From Iodidimonas nitroreducens (GTDB lineage Bacteria > Pseudomonadota > Alphaproteobacteria > Sphingomonadales > Rhodothalassiaceae), in assembly GCA_000710935.1 (NCBI GenBank), contig BAYV01000010.1:1-64000 (forward strand): 64,000 nt of DNA, given 5' to 3'. Both the position numbers and the translations under genes were made by a program. The notes beneath the pieces were generated by a model that was given only the letters and a program-made list of their open reading frames with translations, was not told where the DNA came from and made no database searches. Each line of letters starts with the position of its first letter. The first letter of the stretch is position 1. Positions 26,773 through 35,779 of the stretch are shown here, piece after piece.

Positions 26773-27411
26773 TCAAGCCCCATAGGCATAAAGCACGGCC
26801 AGGATGAGCAGCAGCAAAACCGAAACCCATATCCAGGAGGACAGCCCCGGGCGCAGCTTTGGCTCCAGCTTTGCTGATGATGGCTGATCTTCGACCGTTT
26901 CGGCCTGCGCTGCATCCTCGACGGCACGAGTCTGGGCTTCAAGCGCCTCTGCTTCACGCGCTTGGGCCGCGCGGTCCTCGGTGAGGGCGGAAAAACTGCC
27001 GAAAAATCCTTCGGCATATTTTTTGGCAGTGCTATCGATCAGTCGCGCCCCCATCTGCGCCAGCTTGCCGCCAATACTGGCTTCTGCCGACCAATCAAGG
27101 CGGGTTTGATCATCCGATAGCGCATGCAAAGCCACATCGGCGCGGCCCCGGGCAAAGCCCGCCGCCCCCTTGCCCTGCCCGATCAGGGTATAAGACAGCG
27201 GCGGATTGACATTCTCAAGGCGCACCTCGCCTTTGAATTTTGCCGTAACCGGCCCCACTTTCGCGGTGATCGCTGCAGCCAGTTCATCATCGCTGATGCG
27301 TTCCAAAGCCTCGCACCCCGGAATGCATTCGATCAGCAGGGTTTCATCATTCAAGGCATCCCACACAATCGCGCGCGGGGCTTTTATCACCGTTTCGCCG
27401 CTCAATTTCAT
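26773..27411 (-). CDS. coxG: CoxG family (CO dehydrogenase subunit G-like) protein
   Basis: A 212-residue SRPBCC-fold protein. The conserved start is MKLSGETVIKAP, followed by NDETLLIECIPGCEAL (21-36) and GKGAAGFARGRADV near 80. A single hydrophobic segment at about 192-210 anchors the C-terminus. CoxG recruits CO dehydrogenase to the membrane in Oligotropha, and homologues accompany other molybdenum hydroxylases. The coiled, acidic linker before the membrane segment is long. It is the first gene of a three-gene set with xdhC and mocA, divergent from the cold-shock gene. Confidence 0.85.
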   Translation of the reverse strand: MKLSGETVIKAPRAIVWDALNDETLLIECIPGCEALERISDDELAAAITAKVGPVTAKFKGEVRLENVNPPLSYTLIGQGKGAAGFARGRADVALHALSDDQTRLDWSAEASIGGKLAQMGARLIDSTAKKYAEGFFGSFSALTEDRAAQAREAEALEAQTRAVEDAAQAETVEDQPSSAKLEPKLRPGLSSWIWVSVLLLLILAVLYAYGA

Positions 27412-27639
27412 CTCTCGCTCCTAAAAAGCTGAGCCCATCAAGGCAGATTTCGAGTCAGGCTTGAAGGCCCATCAAGCCCGGCTGATGAACACCACCATCC
27501 AACCTGATAAAATCACCCGCTATGATTTAAGCGCTTTCTCGCCGATTACAAAGCCTTGGCTTTGCCTTGAGGATTGCAGCATTCTTTTTTCTGGTGATAC
27601 TATTTGAAGAACAGATAGACGTGATGAGGGAAGCAGAGG

Positions 27640-28221
27640 ATGGCACCTCTTGGGCACAAGCCTTTAAAGGATATCGAGGCATCGGCCGTTACGGTGAGCG
27701 GCGTTGTCAAATGGTTTGATGCGATGAAAGGCTTTGGCTTCATCGAAACCGATGATGATAAAGGGGATATTCTGCTGCATTTCTCGGTTTTGCGCGATGT
27801 GGGGCGGCGCTCGGTTCCCGAAGGCACCAGCGTTGTCTGCAAGGCTGCAAAACAGGCGCGGGGATGGCAGGCCGTGCGGGTGATCACCCTTGATCTTTCC
27901 ACGGCCCGATCCCCCGATGATGAACAGATCAACCATCGGGATGGTTTTATCCGGCAATCCCCGGCCCGGCAGATGGATGATCACCCGCCGCCACCGAAAT
28001 CCACCGATGATCCGGTTGATTGCACGGTCAAATGGTTCAATCGCTTGAAGGGCTATGGCTTTGTTTCGCAAGGTGATGGCTATCAGGATATCTTCGTGCA
28101 TATGGAAACCGTGCGCCAAGCCGGATTTCTGGAACTTTTTCCCGGCCAAAAGGTGAGAGCCATTCTGGGCCACAGCGAGCGCGGCCCGCTTGTGACCCAT
28201 ATCCTTCCCCCTGCCGATTGA
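27640..28221 (+). CDS. Two-domain cold-shock protein
   Basis: A 193-residue protein with two cold-shock (OB-fold) domains, at about 17-85 and 125-190. Both carry the RNP-1-type motif: [16 protein letters not shown] in the first and [16 protein letters not shown] in the second. They are joined by an acidic/proline-rich linker. Such tandem proteins are usual in alphaproteobacteria and bind single-stranded RNA or DNA. The 228-base leader region between this gene and coxG may contain a cold-responsive 5' UTR, but no element was recognised. GGGAAG lies six bases before the start. Confidence 0.92.
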   Translation: MAPLGHKPLKDIEASAVTVSGVVKWFDAMKGFGFIETDDDKGDILLHFSVLRDVGRRSVPEGTSVVCKAAKQARGWQAVRVITLDLSTARSPDDEQINHRDGFIRQSPARQMDDHPPPPKSTDDPVDCTVKWFNRLKGYGFVSQGDGYQDIFVHMETVRQAGFLELFPGQKVRAILGHSERGPLVTHILPPAD

Positions 28222-28244
28222 AATCAGCGCCGCAAAGCGCCCAA

Positions 28245-28805
28245 ATGGATCTGAACATGTCCTTTTTTGCCCATCTTCTCCGCTCTTCTCATGCCTTGCC
28301 CAAAGCCTTGCAGCCGCGCATTTTTCTGCTTGGTCTTTTGCTGCTTTTGGTGCCTTTGTCTTATGCCAATGCCCAGGAGCCGCAATCCCTGCCCCTTTCG
28401 GATCTTTTGATCGAAACCGATCAGGGGCCGGTGCATTTTTCCGTGCAACTGGCCAATGACGAGGAGAAACGCACCATCGGGCTGATGTATCGCCGGGACA
28501 TGCCCGAAAATGAAGGCATGCTTTTTGATATGGGCATGCCGGTGCGCGCCAGCTTCTGGATGAAAAATACCTTTCTGCCCCTTGATCTGATTTTTATCCG
28601 CTCGGATGGGCGGATTGCCAATATCGAGCCGGGCACCCCGCATCAGATCAGCCCGCCGGTGCAGTCTCGCGGCCGGGTTTTAGGCGTTTTGGAGCTTAAT
28701 CAGGGCACCGCCCAAAAGCTTGGGATCAAGCCCGGCGATCTGGTTCGCCATGCTATTTTTGGCAATATGGAGCCTGAAAGCAAAGCCGACCAACCACAGC
28801 CTTGA
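28245..28805 (+). CDS. DUF192 family secreted or membrane-anchored protein
   Basis: The DUF192 domain covers roughly the last 120 of 186 residues, with GLMYRRDMPENEGMLFDMG-type sequence, ASFWMKNTFLPLDLIF and GTPHQISPPVQSRGRVLGVLEL. An N-terminal hydrophobic stretch (about residues 25-45) ending in AQEPQ looks like a signal peptide. Candidate starts are 28218 (TTG overlapping the cold-shock stop), 28245 and 28257; none has a strong ribosome-binding site. The order cold-shock protein, DUF192, tRNA-Pro is common in alphaproteobacteria. Function is not established. Confidence 0.85.
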   Translation: MDLNMSFFAHLLRSSHALPKALQPRIFLLGLLLLLVPLSYANAQEPQSLPLSDLLIETDQGPVHFSVQLANDEEKRTIGLMYRRDMPENEGMLFDMGMPVRASFWMKNTFLPLDLIFIRSDGRIANIEPGTPHQISPPVQSRGRVLGVLELNQGTAQKLGIKPGDLVRHAIFGNMEPESKADQPQP

Positions 28806-28837
28806 GATTTTCCAGAGCGATCAGCGCAGATCGCCCC

Positions 28838-28866
28838 TTGCGCTGGGCTTTGATGCGCCTTATGAA
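28838..28866 (+). promoter_or_regulatory. Possible tRNA-Pro promoter
   Basis: TTGCGC at 28838-28843 and TATGAA at 28861-28866, 17 bases apart, lie about ten bases before the tRNA. The match to consensus is partial, and the tRNA could instead be read through from the DUF192 gene. Confidence 0.35.
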
Positions 28867-28875
28867 CGGCGCTGT

Positions 28876-28954
<79 letters not shown>

Positions 28955-28982
28955 CCCCCCCTTAAAAGCCTGTGATCCGGCG

Positions 28983-29011
28983 CTTGAACATTTCAAGACC
29001 TGTGCTAAGAT
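28983..29011 (+). promoter_or_regulatory. Promoter with overlapping palindrome for the MFS gene
   Basis: TTGAAC (28984-28989) and TAAGAT (29006-29011) are 16 bases apart, close to a sigma-70-type promoter. The -35 box lies inside the perfect 6-3-6 palindrome CTTGAACATTTCAAG (28983-28997), a good position for a repressor. The MFS start is about 90 bases downstream. Confidence 0.45.
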
Positions 29012-29102
29012 GCGTCAACACAAACGTTTGCGTTCTCACCACAAGGAAGCATTTCAGAAGAAGCGAACACGCATCCATAACATAAAGCATAAGGGACAAA
29101 TG

Positions 29103-30395
29103 ATGACAGGGGCCAAATCCAGCGATCTGCCGCAGCTTTCCTTCGTCGGAAAAATCACCATCCTGCTGGCGACAGCCGTGGCGCTGCTGTCCACCCCATT
29201 GGCGGCCCCCGCCATGACCGGGATCGTTGAAGCCTTTACCGATCAGGCACAGAACGAGCCCTTCGCGCTGGCCATCATGGCCCTTGTGGAAGCTATTTTT
29301 GGGGAAACCGGGCCGCGCTTTCTGGTTAAATTCGTGCTGCTTTCGGTGCCCGCTTTGTTCATCATCATCGGGGCGCCGATTACCGGCTGGATCTGCGATC
29401 GCTGGGGGCGGAAATCCCTGCTCAATGTCTCTTTGGTGGTATTTGGCATCAGCGGTGTTTCCACCTATTGGGCCGATAGCTTCCTCTTCATGTTCATCGG
29501 CCGCGCCATCCTTGGGATTGCCATTGCCGGGATCAAAACATCCACCGTTGCCATGGTTGGCGATTATTTTGTCGGCGAAGAGCGCAAAAAATTTCTGGGC
29601 TGGCAGGGTTCGGCGGTCAAATTCGGCGGCCTTGGTTTCATGCTCATCGGTGGCTATCTGGCCGAACTGGATTGGCAATCGCCCTTTTTGGGCTATTTGC
29701 TGAGCTTCGTGCTTTTGCCCTTCGTGATTTTCAAAATTACCGAAAGCATGCCCGAAAAAGGCCCCTCCACCATAGCATCCCGCGCCGCCTACAAGCTCGA
29801 GGCCATCCCCAAAGGCCCGGCTTTGTTCGTGTTCATTTCCGCCACATTGGCCTCTGCGTTGTTTTTTGTAACGCCCGTGCAATTGCGCTTTTTTTACGAA
29901 GATAAATTCGGGCTTTCACCGCTTTATTTCAGCTGGGCCGTGGTTGTGGCCAATGGCATGGGGGCGCTGGTTTCGATCTGGTATAACAAGGTCAAGGCGC
30001 GGCTCAATTACACGTCGATCTATGCACTGATCTTTGGCACCATGGGGTTTGGTTATCTGATCCTCACTTTAATGCCAGGCTATTATTCAACTTTGCTCGG
30101 CATGTTGATCGCCGGAATTGGATTTGGGCTTTTTATCCCTAATCAAAGCGATTGGATCATGTCCTTTACCGCCCCCAGCCGCCGGGGCATGGCCGTGGGG
30201 CTCGTGACCACAGCCATGTTCATGGGGCAGTTTCTCTCTGCCTTGCTGATCGAGCCTTTTGTGGTTGAAAATAATCCCGATGCCGTATGGCAATCTTTGG
30301 CCGTCTTTTTGGCTGTGCTCACCGTGATTTACATAATTTTCGGCCTGATCGAAAAGAAGCGCGGAAGCTGGCAGGTCAAAAAACACCCGTCATAG
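29103..30395 (+). CDS. Major facilitator superfamily transporter
   Basis: A 430-residue MFS permease with about 12 hydrophobic segments. The loop 2-3 signature is GWICDRWGRKSLL, followed by FMFIGRAILGIAIAGI in helix 4. The second half begins near residue 210 after a short hydrophilic loop. ATGs at 29100 and 29103 are both possible; AAGGGA lies at 29091-29096, and spacing favours 29103. The longer frame from 29010 contains a basic, uncharacteristic leader. Drug or metabolite export is likely, but no substrate can be named. The stop is ten bases from that of convergent copA. Confidence 0.88.
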   Translation: MTGAKSSDLPQLSFVGKITILLATAVALLSTPLAAPAMTGIVEAFTDQAQNEPFALAIMALVEAIFGETGPRFLVKFVLLSVPALFIIIGAPITGWICDRWGRKSLLNVSLVVFGISGVSTYWADSFLFMFIGRAILGIAIAGIKTSTVAMVGDYFVGEERKKFLGWQGSAVKFGGLGFMLIGGYLAELDWQSPFLGYLLSFVLLPFVIFKITESMPEKGPSTIASRAAYKLEAIPKGPALFVFISATLASALFFVTPVQLRFFYEDKFGLSPLYFSWAVVVANGMGALVSIWYNKVKARLNYTSIYALIFGTMGFGYLILTLMPGYYSTLLGMLIAGIGFGLFIPNQSDWIMSFTAPSRRGMAVGLVTTAMFMGQFLSALLIEPFVVENNPDAVWQSLAVFLAVLTVIYIIFGLIEKKRGSWQVKKHPS

Positions 30396-30404
30396 ACTTG
30401 CCAA

Positions 30405-32627
30405 TCACAGCCTTGCGGTGCGGAGCCGCAAGGCATTGGCGATCACCGAAACCGATGACAGGCTCATGGCCGCTGCCGCCACCATGGGAGAGAGCAAAAA
30501 TCCAAAAAACGGATAAAGCACCCCCGCCGCCACGGGCACACCCAATCCATTGTAGATGAACGCGAAAAAAAGATTCTGGCGGATATTGCGCATGGTCGCC
30601 AAGGCCAATCTTCGGGCCCGCACGATCCCGTTCAGATCGCCCTTTACCAAGGTGATCCCGGCACTTTCGATGGCCACATCAGCGCCGGTGCCCATGGCGA
30701 TCCCCACATCGGCCTGCGCCAGGGCCGGGGCATCATTCACCCCATCCCCGGCCATGGCCACCCGATGGCCCTGAGCCTGAAAATCCTTGATGATGCGGGC
30801 CTTATCTTCCGGCAATACCTCGGCACGAATATCATCGATCCCCAGCTTTCCGGCCACCGCTTTGGCCGTGCGCTGATGATCGCCCGTCGCCATCACGATC
30901 CTGAACCCCAGTTCATGCAAGGCGGTAAGGGCTGCGGGCGTGCTTTCTTTCACCGGGTCGGCCACGCGCACCAATCCCGCCACAGCCCCATCGATCACCA
31001 CAAACATCACGGTTTCGCCCTCATCGCGCCGGGCGTCGGCCCGGGCAGACCAATCACCGGCCTTGAGCCCCAAATCATCGAGCAAAAGAGCCGTGCCCAA
31101 GGCAATATCATGATCATCCACCCGGCCTTTCACGCCTTTGCCGGTGATGGCTTCAAAATCCACTGTTTTGGAAAGTTCATGCCCGCGATCCATGGCTCCT
31201 TTCACGATAGCTTCGGCCAGCGGATGTTCCGATCCCCGTTCAAGGCTTGCGGCAAAATGTAAAAGATCCTGCTCCTTATAATCGGCCCCGGCCTCGATCC
31301 CCACCAGCCTTGGATGGCCTTCGGTCAGCGTGCCGGTTTTATCAAGGATCAGGATATCAACCCTGGCAAAGCGCTCCAGCGCTTCGGCATTGCGGATCAA
31401 AACCCCCGCCTCGGCGCCGCGCCCGGTCGCGGTCATGATCGACATCGGGGTGGCCAAACCAAGGGCACAGGGGCAGGCAATGATCAAAACCGCAATCGCC
31501 GAAACCAGCGCATAGGCATAAGCCGGGGATGGCCCGAAAACCGCCCATGCCATAAATGCCAAAACAGATGCCCCGATCACCGCAGGCACAAATTTGCCCG
31601 CCACCGCATCGGCCAGTTTTTGAATGGGCGCGCGCGACCGCCTCGCATTCGCAACCATCTCAACAATCTGGCTCAGCGTGCTGTCTTCGCCTATTCTTTT
31701 AGCCTCGATCACCAGCGCGCCGGTGCCATTGAGGGTCGCCCCCGTGACCGGATCGCCCGCTGTTTTCTCGACCGGCACGGCTTCCCCCGTGATCATCGAT
31801 TCATCAACCGATGATCGCCCTTCGATCACCACCCCATCGGCGGGCACCTTTTCCCCGGGGCGCACGCGCAGATGATCACCCACGGCCACATCCTCGATGG
31901 CGATCATCTCCTCGCGGCCATCCGCACGGATCACCAAAGCCTGTTTGGCGGCCAGATCAAGCAGAGCCGAAAGCGCCGCACCGGTGCGATCCCGCGCCCC
32001 CAATTCCAATATCTGCCCCAGCAAAACCAGCACCACGATCACCGCCCCGGCCTCGAAATAAACGCCCACATGGCCATCGGCCCCGCGAAAGCCCGGCGGG
32101 AAGACCTCTGGTGCCAATACCGCCACCACGCTGAAGCCCCAGGCCGCCAGCACCCCGATGGCAATCAGGCTGAACATATTGAGATGGCCGGTTTTAAAGG
32201 ATATCGCCCCGCGCTTGAGGAACACCCAGCCGGAATAAAAAATCACCGGGGTTGCCAGCAGCATTTCAAGCCAAAGGGCAAAGCTCGTGCCCAGCCAATC
32301 GCGGATCGGCAGGCCCAGCATCGGCCCCATGGCCAGCAGCAGAACCGGCAAGGTGAGCGCCACCCCCACAAAAAAGCGGCGTTTGAAATCGCGCAGTTCG
32401 GGATTATCGGGCTCTTCCCCTGTGGGCAGACCGGATCGTTCCAAAGCCATACCGCAAATGGGGCAGGATCCGGGGGTGGATTGGCGGATTTCAGGATGCA
32501 TCGGGCAGGTGTAAAGGGCATCTGCGGATGGATCATCCTTGACAGTTTTGGGGGCCTTGTTTGATGCTGGACCGGATGCTGCCGCGCAACAGGCATGATC
32601 GGAATGTGGATGCGCTTGTTGGGTCAT
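30405..32627 (-). CDS. copA: Copper-translocating P1B-type ATPase CopA
   Basis: A 740-residue P1B-1 ATPase that pumps Cu(I) out of the cytoplasm. It has the copper-selective CPC motif at 385-387, the phosphorylated aspartate D429 in [14 protein letters not shown] at 280-282 and [10 protein letters not shown] in the hinge. No ferredoxin-like HMA domain is present. The N-terminus instead has a His/Cys-rich leader ([12 protein letters not shown]) and the heavy-metal-binding [22 protein letters not shown] region (39-60), as in CopA-like pumps of CusCBA loci. It is transcribed away from the secreted Cys/Met/His-rich protein and cusCBA, forming a divergent copper module. Confidence 0.93.
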   Translation of the reverse strand: MTQQAHPHSDHACCAAASGPASNKAPKTVKDDPSADALYTCPMHPEIRQSTPGSCPICGMALERSGLPTGEEPDNPELRDFKRRFFVGVALTLPVLLLAMGPMLGLPIRDWLGTSFALWLEMLLATPVIFYSGWVFLKRGAISFKTGHLNMFSLIAIGVLAAWGFSVVAVLAPEVFPPGFRGADGHVGVYFEAGAVIVVLVLLGQILELGARDRTGAALSALLDLAAKQALVIRADGREEMIAIEDVAVGDHLRVRPGEKVPADGVVIEGRSSVDESMITGEAVPVEKTAGDPVTGATLNGTGALVIEAKRIGEDSTLSQIVEMVANARRSRAPIQKLADAVAGKFVPAVIGASVLAFMAWAVFGPSPAYAYALVSAIAVLIIACPCALGLATPMSIMTATGRGAEAGVLIRNAEALERFARVDILILDKTGTLTEGHPRLVGIEAGADYKEQDLLHFAASLERGSEHPLAEAIVKGAMDRGHELSKTVDFEAITGKGVKGRVDDHDIALGTALLLDDLGLKAGDWSARADARRDEGETVMFVVIDGAVAGLVRVADPVKESTPAALTALHELGFRIVMATGDHQRTAKAVAGKLGIDDIRAEVLPEDKARIIKDFQAQGHRVAMAGDGVNDAPALAQADVGIAMGTGADVAIESAGITLVKGDLNGIVRARRLALATMRNIRQNLFFAFIYNGLGVPVAAGVLYPFFGFLLSPMVAAAAMSLSSVSVIANALRLRTARL

Positions 32628-32698
32628 TTAAAATCCTGAATTCACGATTTTTTTCTGTTCCATGATTAAGATGCAAACAAGGATCGGCAAATTCAAGG

Positions 32699-32728
32699 CT
32701 GACAAGCATCGCCAAGCCATGCTAAGCA
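32699..32728 (+). promoter_or_regulatory. Possible MerR-type copper-responsive promoter
   Basis: CTGACA (32699-32704) and TAAGCA (32723-32728) are 18 bases apart. A dyad, AGCAT (32705-32709) and ATGCT (32719-32723), essentially fills the spacer. A dyad between the boxes with a long spacer is the layout used by MerR/CueR activators. No such regulator gene is in the window, and the match is weak. Confidence 0.3.
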
Positions 32729-32801
32729 CAATGAAAGCGTGATGGCCGATCCGCATTTTCATGTTTGCATTTTCATGGATGACGCAAAGCAAATTGACGA
32801 C

Positions 32802-33170
32802 ATGAGCACAGCAAGACAGCATAAAATGCGCTTGAGCGCTGTGATCGGCTTGCTCTCTATGCTGCTGTCAATCCTTGTTGCGCCTTCAGCCTATGCCTTT
32901 TGCTCTATGGAAAGCGGGATGCATTCCGTTGATATGGCGACAGACAGCACTGCATCCCAGGGCCTTCCCGATTGCACAGCCGCGGCGCAAAGCTGCGATA
33001 TGTCGGCCACCGATTGCGCCCAGCATTGCGCACAAGCCCTGACGGGCATTACCCCCTTGAGCCCACAACAGGCCGATCATCCGATCCCCCAAAGCATTGC
33101 CCATCATAGCGGATTTCATCTCATCGGGATGACGATGGCAACCATGCTCCGCCCCCCGCGAACCGCCTGA
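32802..33170 (+). CDS. Small secreted Cys/His/Met-rich protein, probable periplasmic copper binder
   Basis: About 122 residues. A signal peptide is evident from the basic start and the hydrophobic run LSAVIGLLSMLLSILVAPSA, ending near AYA. The mature part is rich in cysteine, methionine and histidine: FCSMESGMHS, CDMSATDCAQHC and IAHHSGFHLIGMTM. I do not recognise a family. Its place directly before cusCBA and divergent from copA suggests copper binding or sensing. The start is uncertain: ATGs at 32742, 32802 and 32826 are in frame and none has a strong ribosome-binding site. The 32826 start gives the most typical signal peptide. Confidence 0.55.
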   Translation: MSTARQHKMRLSAVIGLLSMLLSILVAPSAYAFCSMESGMHSVDMATDSTASQGLPDCTAAAQSCDMSATDCAQHCAQALTGITPLSPQQADHPIPQSIAHHSGFHLIGMTMATMLRPPRTA

Positions 33171-33257
33171 CAATGAACCCATAGGCGCGCCCCGATAAAG
33201 GCGGCGCAAAGCCTGTGATCCTCATCAAAATGTCAGACACCCTCTTTGAGGTGCGGT

Positions 33258-34517
33258 ATGCAATCGATCCGTCTCCCCTTCTACCTGCCGGGGCTTTTGA
33301 GCGCGTTATTCGCTTTCAGTGCGCCACAGGCTTTAGCCCAAACACAGCCGCTTCATCTTGATGAGGCGGTGATGACAGCACTGCAAATCGATGATCCATC
33401 GGTCGTGCTCCATCGCGAACAGGCAAAAGCCCTTGATGATCAATCGGTGGCGCAATCCCAGCTTCCCGATCCGCAGATTTCGGTCAGGATGCAAAATCTT
33501 CCCACCAGCTTTGATCCCGATCAGGAAGCCATGACGCAATATCAAACCATGGTGCGGCAAAGCTTTCCGGCTGGTCGCACCCTTGCCCTGCGCCATGATC
33601 AAAAACAGGCCGAGGCCCGGGGTGCCAACCTTGCCGCCAGCTTGCGGCAATTGGAAATCATCCGTGATACCCGGCTGGCGTGGCTTGAAATCTTTTATTG
33701 GACCCGGGCCCGGGAACGCATTTTAAAAAGCCGGGACGCCGTAACCGATCTGCTGCAATCGAGCGCGGCCAGCTATGGATCGGGTTCGGGAAGCAGCCAA
33801 AGCGTGTGGCGCACGGATCTGGAATTGAGCCTCTTGGATGATCGCCTGATCGAAGCCGAACGCAAGCTCGATATGGCCAAAGCCGATCTCGCCCGCGCCA
33901 TCGGTGCCACAGAGGCAAGCCGCCCTGTGCCGCCCAATCTGCCCCCCTTGAAACACCCCGAGATGATCGATGCGCTGGAAGCCGGCCTGATCAACCATCC
34001 GGTGATTTTAGCGGCCGATAGCCAGATTGAAGCACAGGATCATGCCGTGGATCTGGCCCGCCAGCACTATAAGCCCGATTGGTCGGTTGAGGCGGGATAT
34101 GGTGTGCGCGGCGGCAATCGGGATGATTTCATCAGCGCCGGGATCACCCTTGATATTCCCCTTTTCACAGCTAAGCGACAGGATCGCAGCCTTTCTGCCG
34201 CCCGCCATGAGCGACAAGCGGCCCGGCTTTCCCGCGAAGCCCGCCTTCTTGATCTGAAGCAGCTTTTGCAGCGCAGCCATGCCGCCTGGCAAAGGCTGGC
34301 CGAGCGCAAGGCCCTGTATCAAAAGGCGGTCATCATCAAGGCCGAGCAAACCGCACAGGCCTCCGCGCTCGCCTATCAGAACGGGCTGGCCGATTTCCCC
34401 GAACTGATCCGCGCCCGTTTGGCCGAGCTTGATGCCCAGCTCACTTTGGATCGGCTCAGCATCGATCATCTGCAAGCCCAAGCGCATTTATTGTTTTTTG
34501 AAGGCCGCCTGCCATGA
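33258..34517 (+). CDS. cusC: Outer-membrane efflux protein of the TolC/CusC family
   Basis: A 419-residue outer-membrane factor with a signal peptide ending near ALAQTQ. It has two repeated OEP halves, each with a long helical hairpin (around 45-215 and 245-415) and the conserved LDEAV opening. No lipobox cysteine is seen after the signal. The ATG at 33258 follows GAGGTG. It provides the outer-membrane duct for the CusBA pump encoded next, overlapping cusB by four bases. Confidence 0.88.
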   Translation: MQSIRLPFYLPGLLSALFAFSAPQALAQTQPLHLDEAVMTALQIDDPSVVLHREQAKALDDQSVAQSQLPDPQISVRMQNLPTSFDPDQEAMTQYQTMVRQSFPAGRTLALRHDQKQAEARGANLAASLRQLEIIRDTRLAWLEIFYWTRARERILKSRDAVTDLLQSSAASYGSGSGSSQSVWRTDLELSLLDDRLIEAERKLDMAKADLARAIGATEASRPVPPNLPPLKHPEMIDALEAGLINHPVILAADSQIEAQDHAVDLARQHYKPDWSVEAGYGVRGGNRDDFISAGITLDIPLFTAKRQDRSLSAARHERQAARLSREARLLDLKQLLQRSHAAWQRLAERKALYQKAVIIKAEQTAQASALAYQNGLADFPELIRARLAELDAQLTLDRLSIDHLQAQAHLLFFEGRLP

Positions 34518-35779
34518 GCCTGTATTCCAAGCCTTATTTAATGCCCATCCTGATCACAATCATCATGATGGCTATCCTCGTCTTTTGTTATTTTGCGCCG
34601 ATCAGTGGCTTTGGGAGCGGTGAAAGAAATCTGGCACGAAGCACCGATTGCCCCTCCGGGCGCGAAGCCCTTTATTGGCAGGCCCCGATGGACCCAGCTT
34701 TTCGATCCAGCAAACCGGGCAAATCGCCCATGGGGATGGACCTGATCCCGATCTGCGATGATCCCGCCAATGGCCGCGATCCCACCAGCATTCAGATCGA
34801 CCCAAGGATGGTGCAAAATCTGGGTATTCGCACGGCACCGGTTGAGGAGGGCCCCATCGCCCGCAGGATCAGCGCCGTGGGGATGCTCACTTATGATGAA
34901 AGCACCATCATCAGCATCGATGTGCGCAGCGAAGGCTGGGTGGAAGATTTAAAGGCCAATGAAACAGGCCAGCCTGTCGCCAAAGGGGATCTGTTGTTCC
35001 GGCTTTATTCCCGCCCGCTGATCGCCAGCCAGGCCGATTATCTGCAAGCCCTGGATGCGGGCCATCCTATGGTGCGCGATGCCGCCAAAGAACGGCTGTT
35101 GTCTTTGGGCATGACCAAAGCCCAGATCGACATGGTGCGGCGCGAGGGCAAGGTGATACCCCATATCGATATTCTGGCACCCCGGGATGGCATTCTTCTC
35201 TCTCTCAATATCAGCGAAGGGGCCTTCATCAAGCCGAGCGAGCCCGCCATGCGCATTGCCGGGCTGGAACGGGTCTGGGCCCGGATGGCGGTGCATGAAA
35301 GCCGGATCAACTGGGTCAAAAAAGACCAGCAGGCCATCATGACCCTGCCAGCGCAACCGGGTGTGCGCTTATCGGCCAGCGTTGATTATGTGTATCCCGC
35401 CATCGACCCCAAAAGCCGCACGGGACAGGTGCGGCTGGTGCTAAACAATCCGGATCAGGCCCTGATGCCGGGGATGTATGCGAGCTTTGAAATCATGGCC
35501 GATCCCCAGCCAAACCGCCTTTCCATCCCATCCATGGCCCTTATCCGCACCGGCGATATGGAGCGGGTGATCGTGGCGCTGGGGGAAGGCCGCTTTCGCC
35601 CGGTCGAGGTCAGATCAGGGATTTTATCGGGCGATGAGATCGAAATTCTCGAAGGCCTCGCACCCGGAGACCGCGTGGTGACATCGGGGCAATTCCTGCT
35701 CGATTCCGAAGCCAGCATCCAAGGCGGGCTGCTGCGTCTTTTGAGCCATGAAGACCAAGGGGCCAGCCGCCATGATTGA
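34514..35779 (+). CDS. cusB: CusB-like membrane-fusion protein
   Basis: A 421-residue periplasmic adaptor, anchored by a hydrophobic N-terminal segment at about 10-28. A heavy-metal-binding segment follows: YWQAPMDPAFRSSKPGKSPMGMDLIP (54-79) resembles the CPMHP-type copper site found in CusB-like adaptors. The barrel-sandwich and beta-barrel domains occupy roughly 110-400, with VYPAIDPKSRTGQVRLVLNNP-type sequence near 295. It links the RND pump to CusC. The start overlaps the cusC stop by four bases. Confidence 0.9.
   Translation: MSLYSKPYLMPILITIIMMAILVFCYFAPISGFGSGERNLARSTDCPSGREALYWQAPMDPAFRSSKPGKSPMGMDLIPICDDPANGRDPTSIQIDPRMVQNLGIRTAPVEEGPIARRISAVGMLTYDESTIISIDVRSEGWVEDLKANETGQPVAKGDLLFRLYSRPLIASQADYLQALDAGHPMVRDAAKERLLSLGMTKAQIDMVRREGKVIPHIDILAPRDGILLSLNISEGAFIKPSEPAMRIAGLERVWARMAVHESRINWVKKDQQAIMTLPAQPGVRLSASVDYVYPAIDPKSRTGQVRLVLNNPDQALMPGMYASFEIMADPQPNRLSIPSMALIRTGDMERVIVALGEGRFRPVEVRSGILSGDEIEILEGLAPGDRVVTSGQFLLDSEASIQGGLLRLLSHEDQGASRHD

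Noticed and set aside
28962-29882. 306-codon minus-strand frame opposite the MFS gene
   Set aside because: Glutamine/histidine/glycine-rich complement of membrane-protein codons; not a gene.
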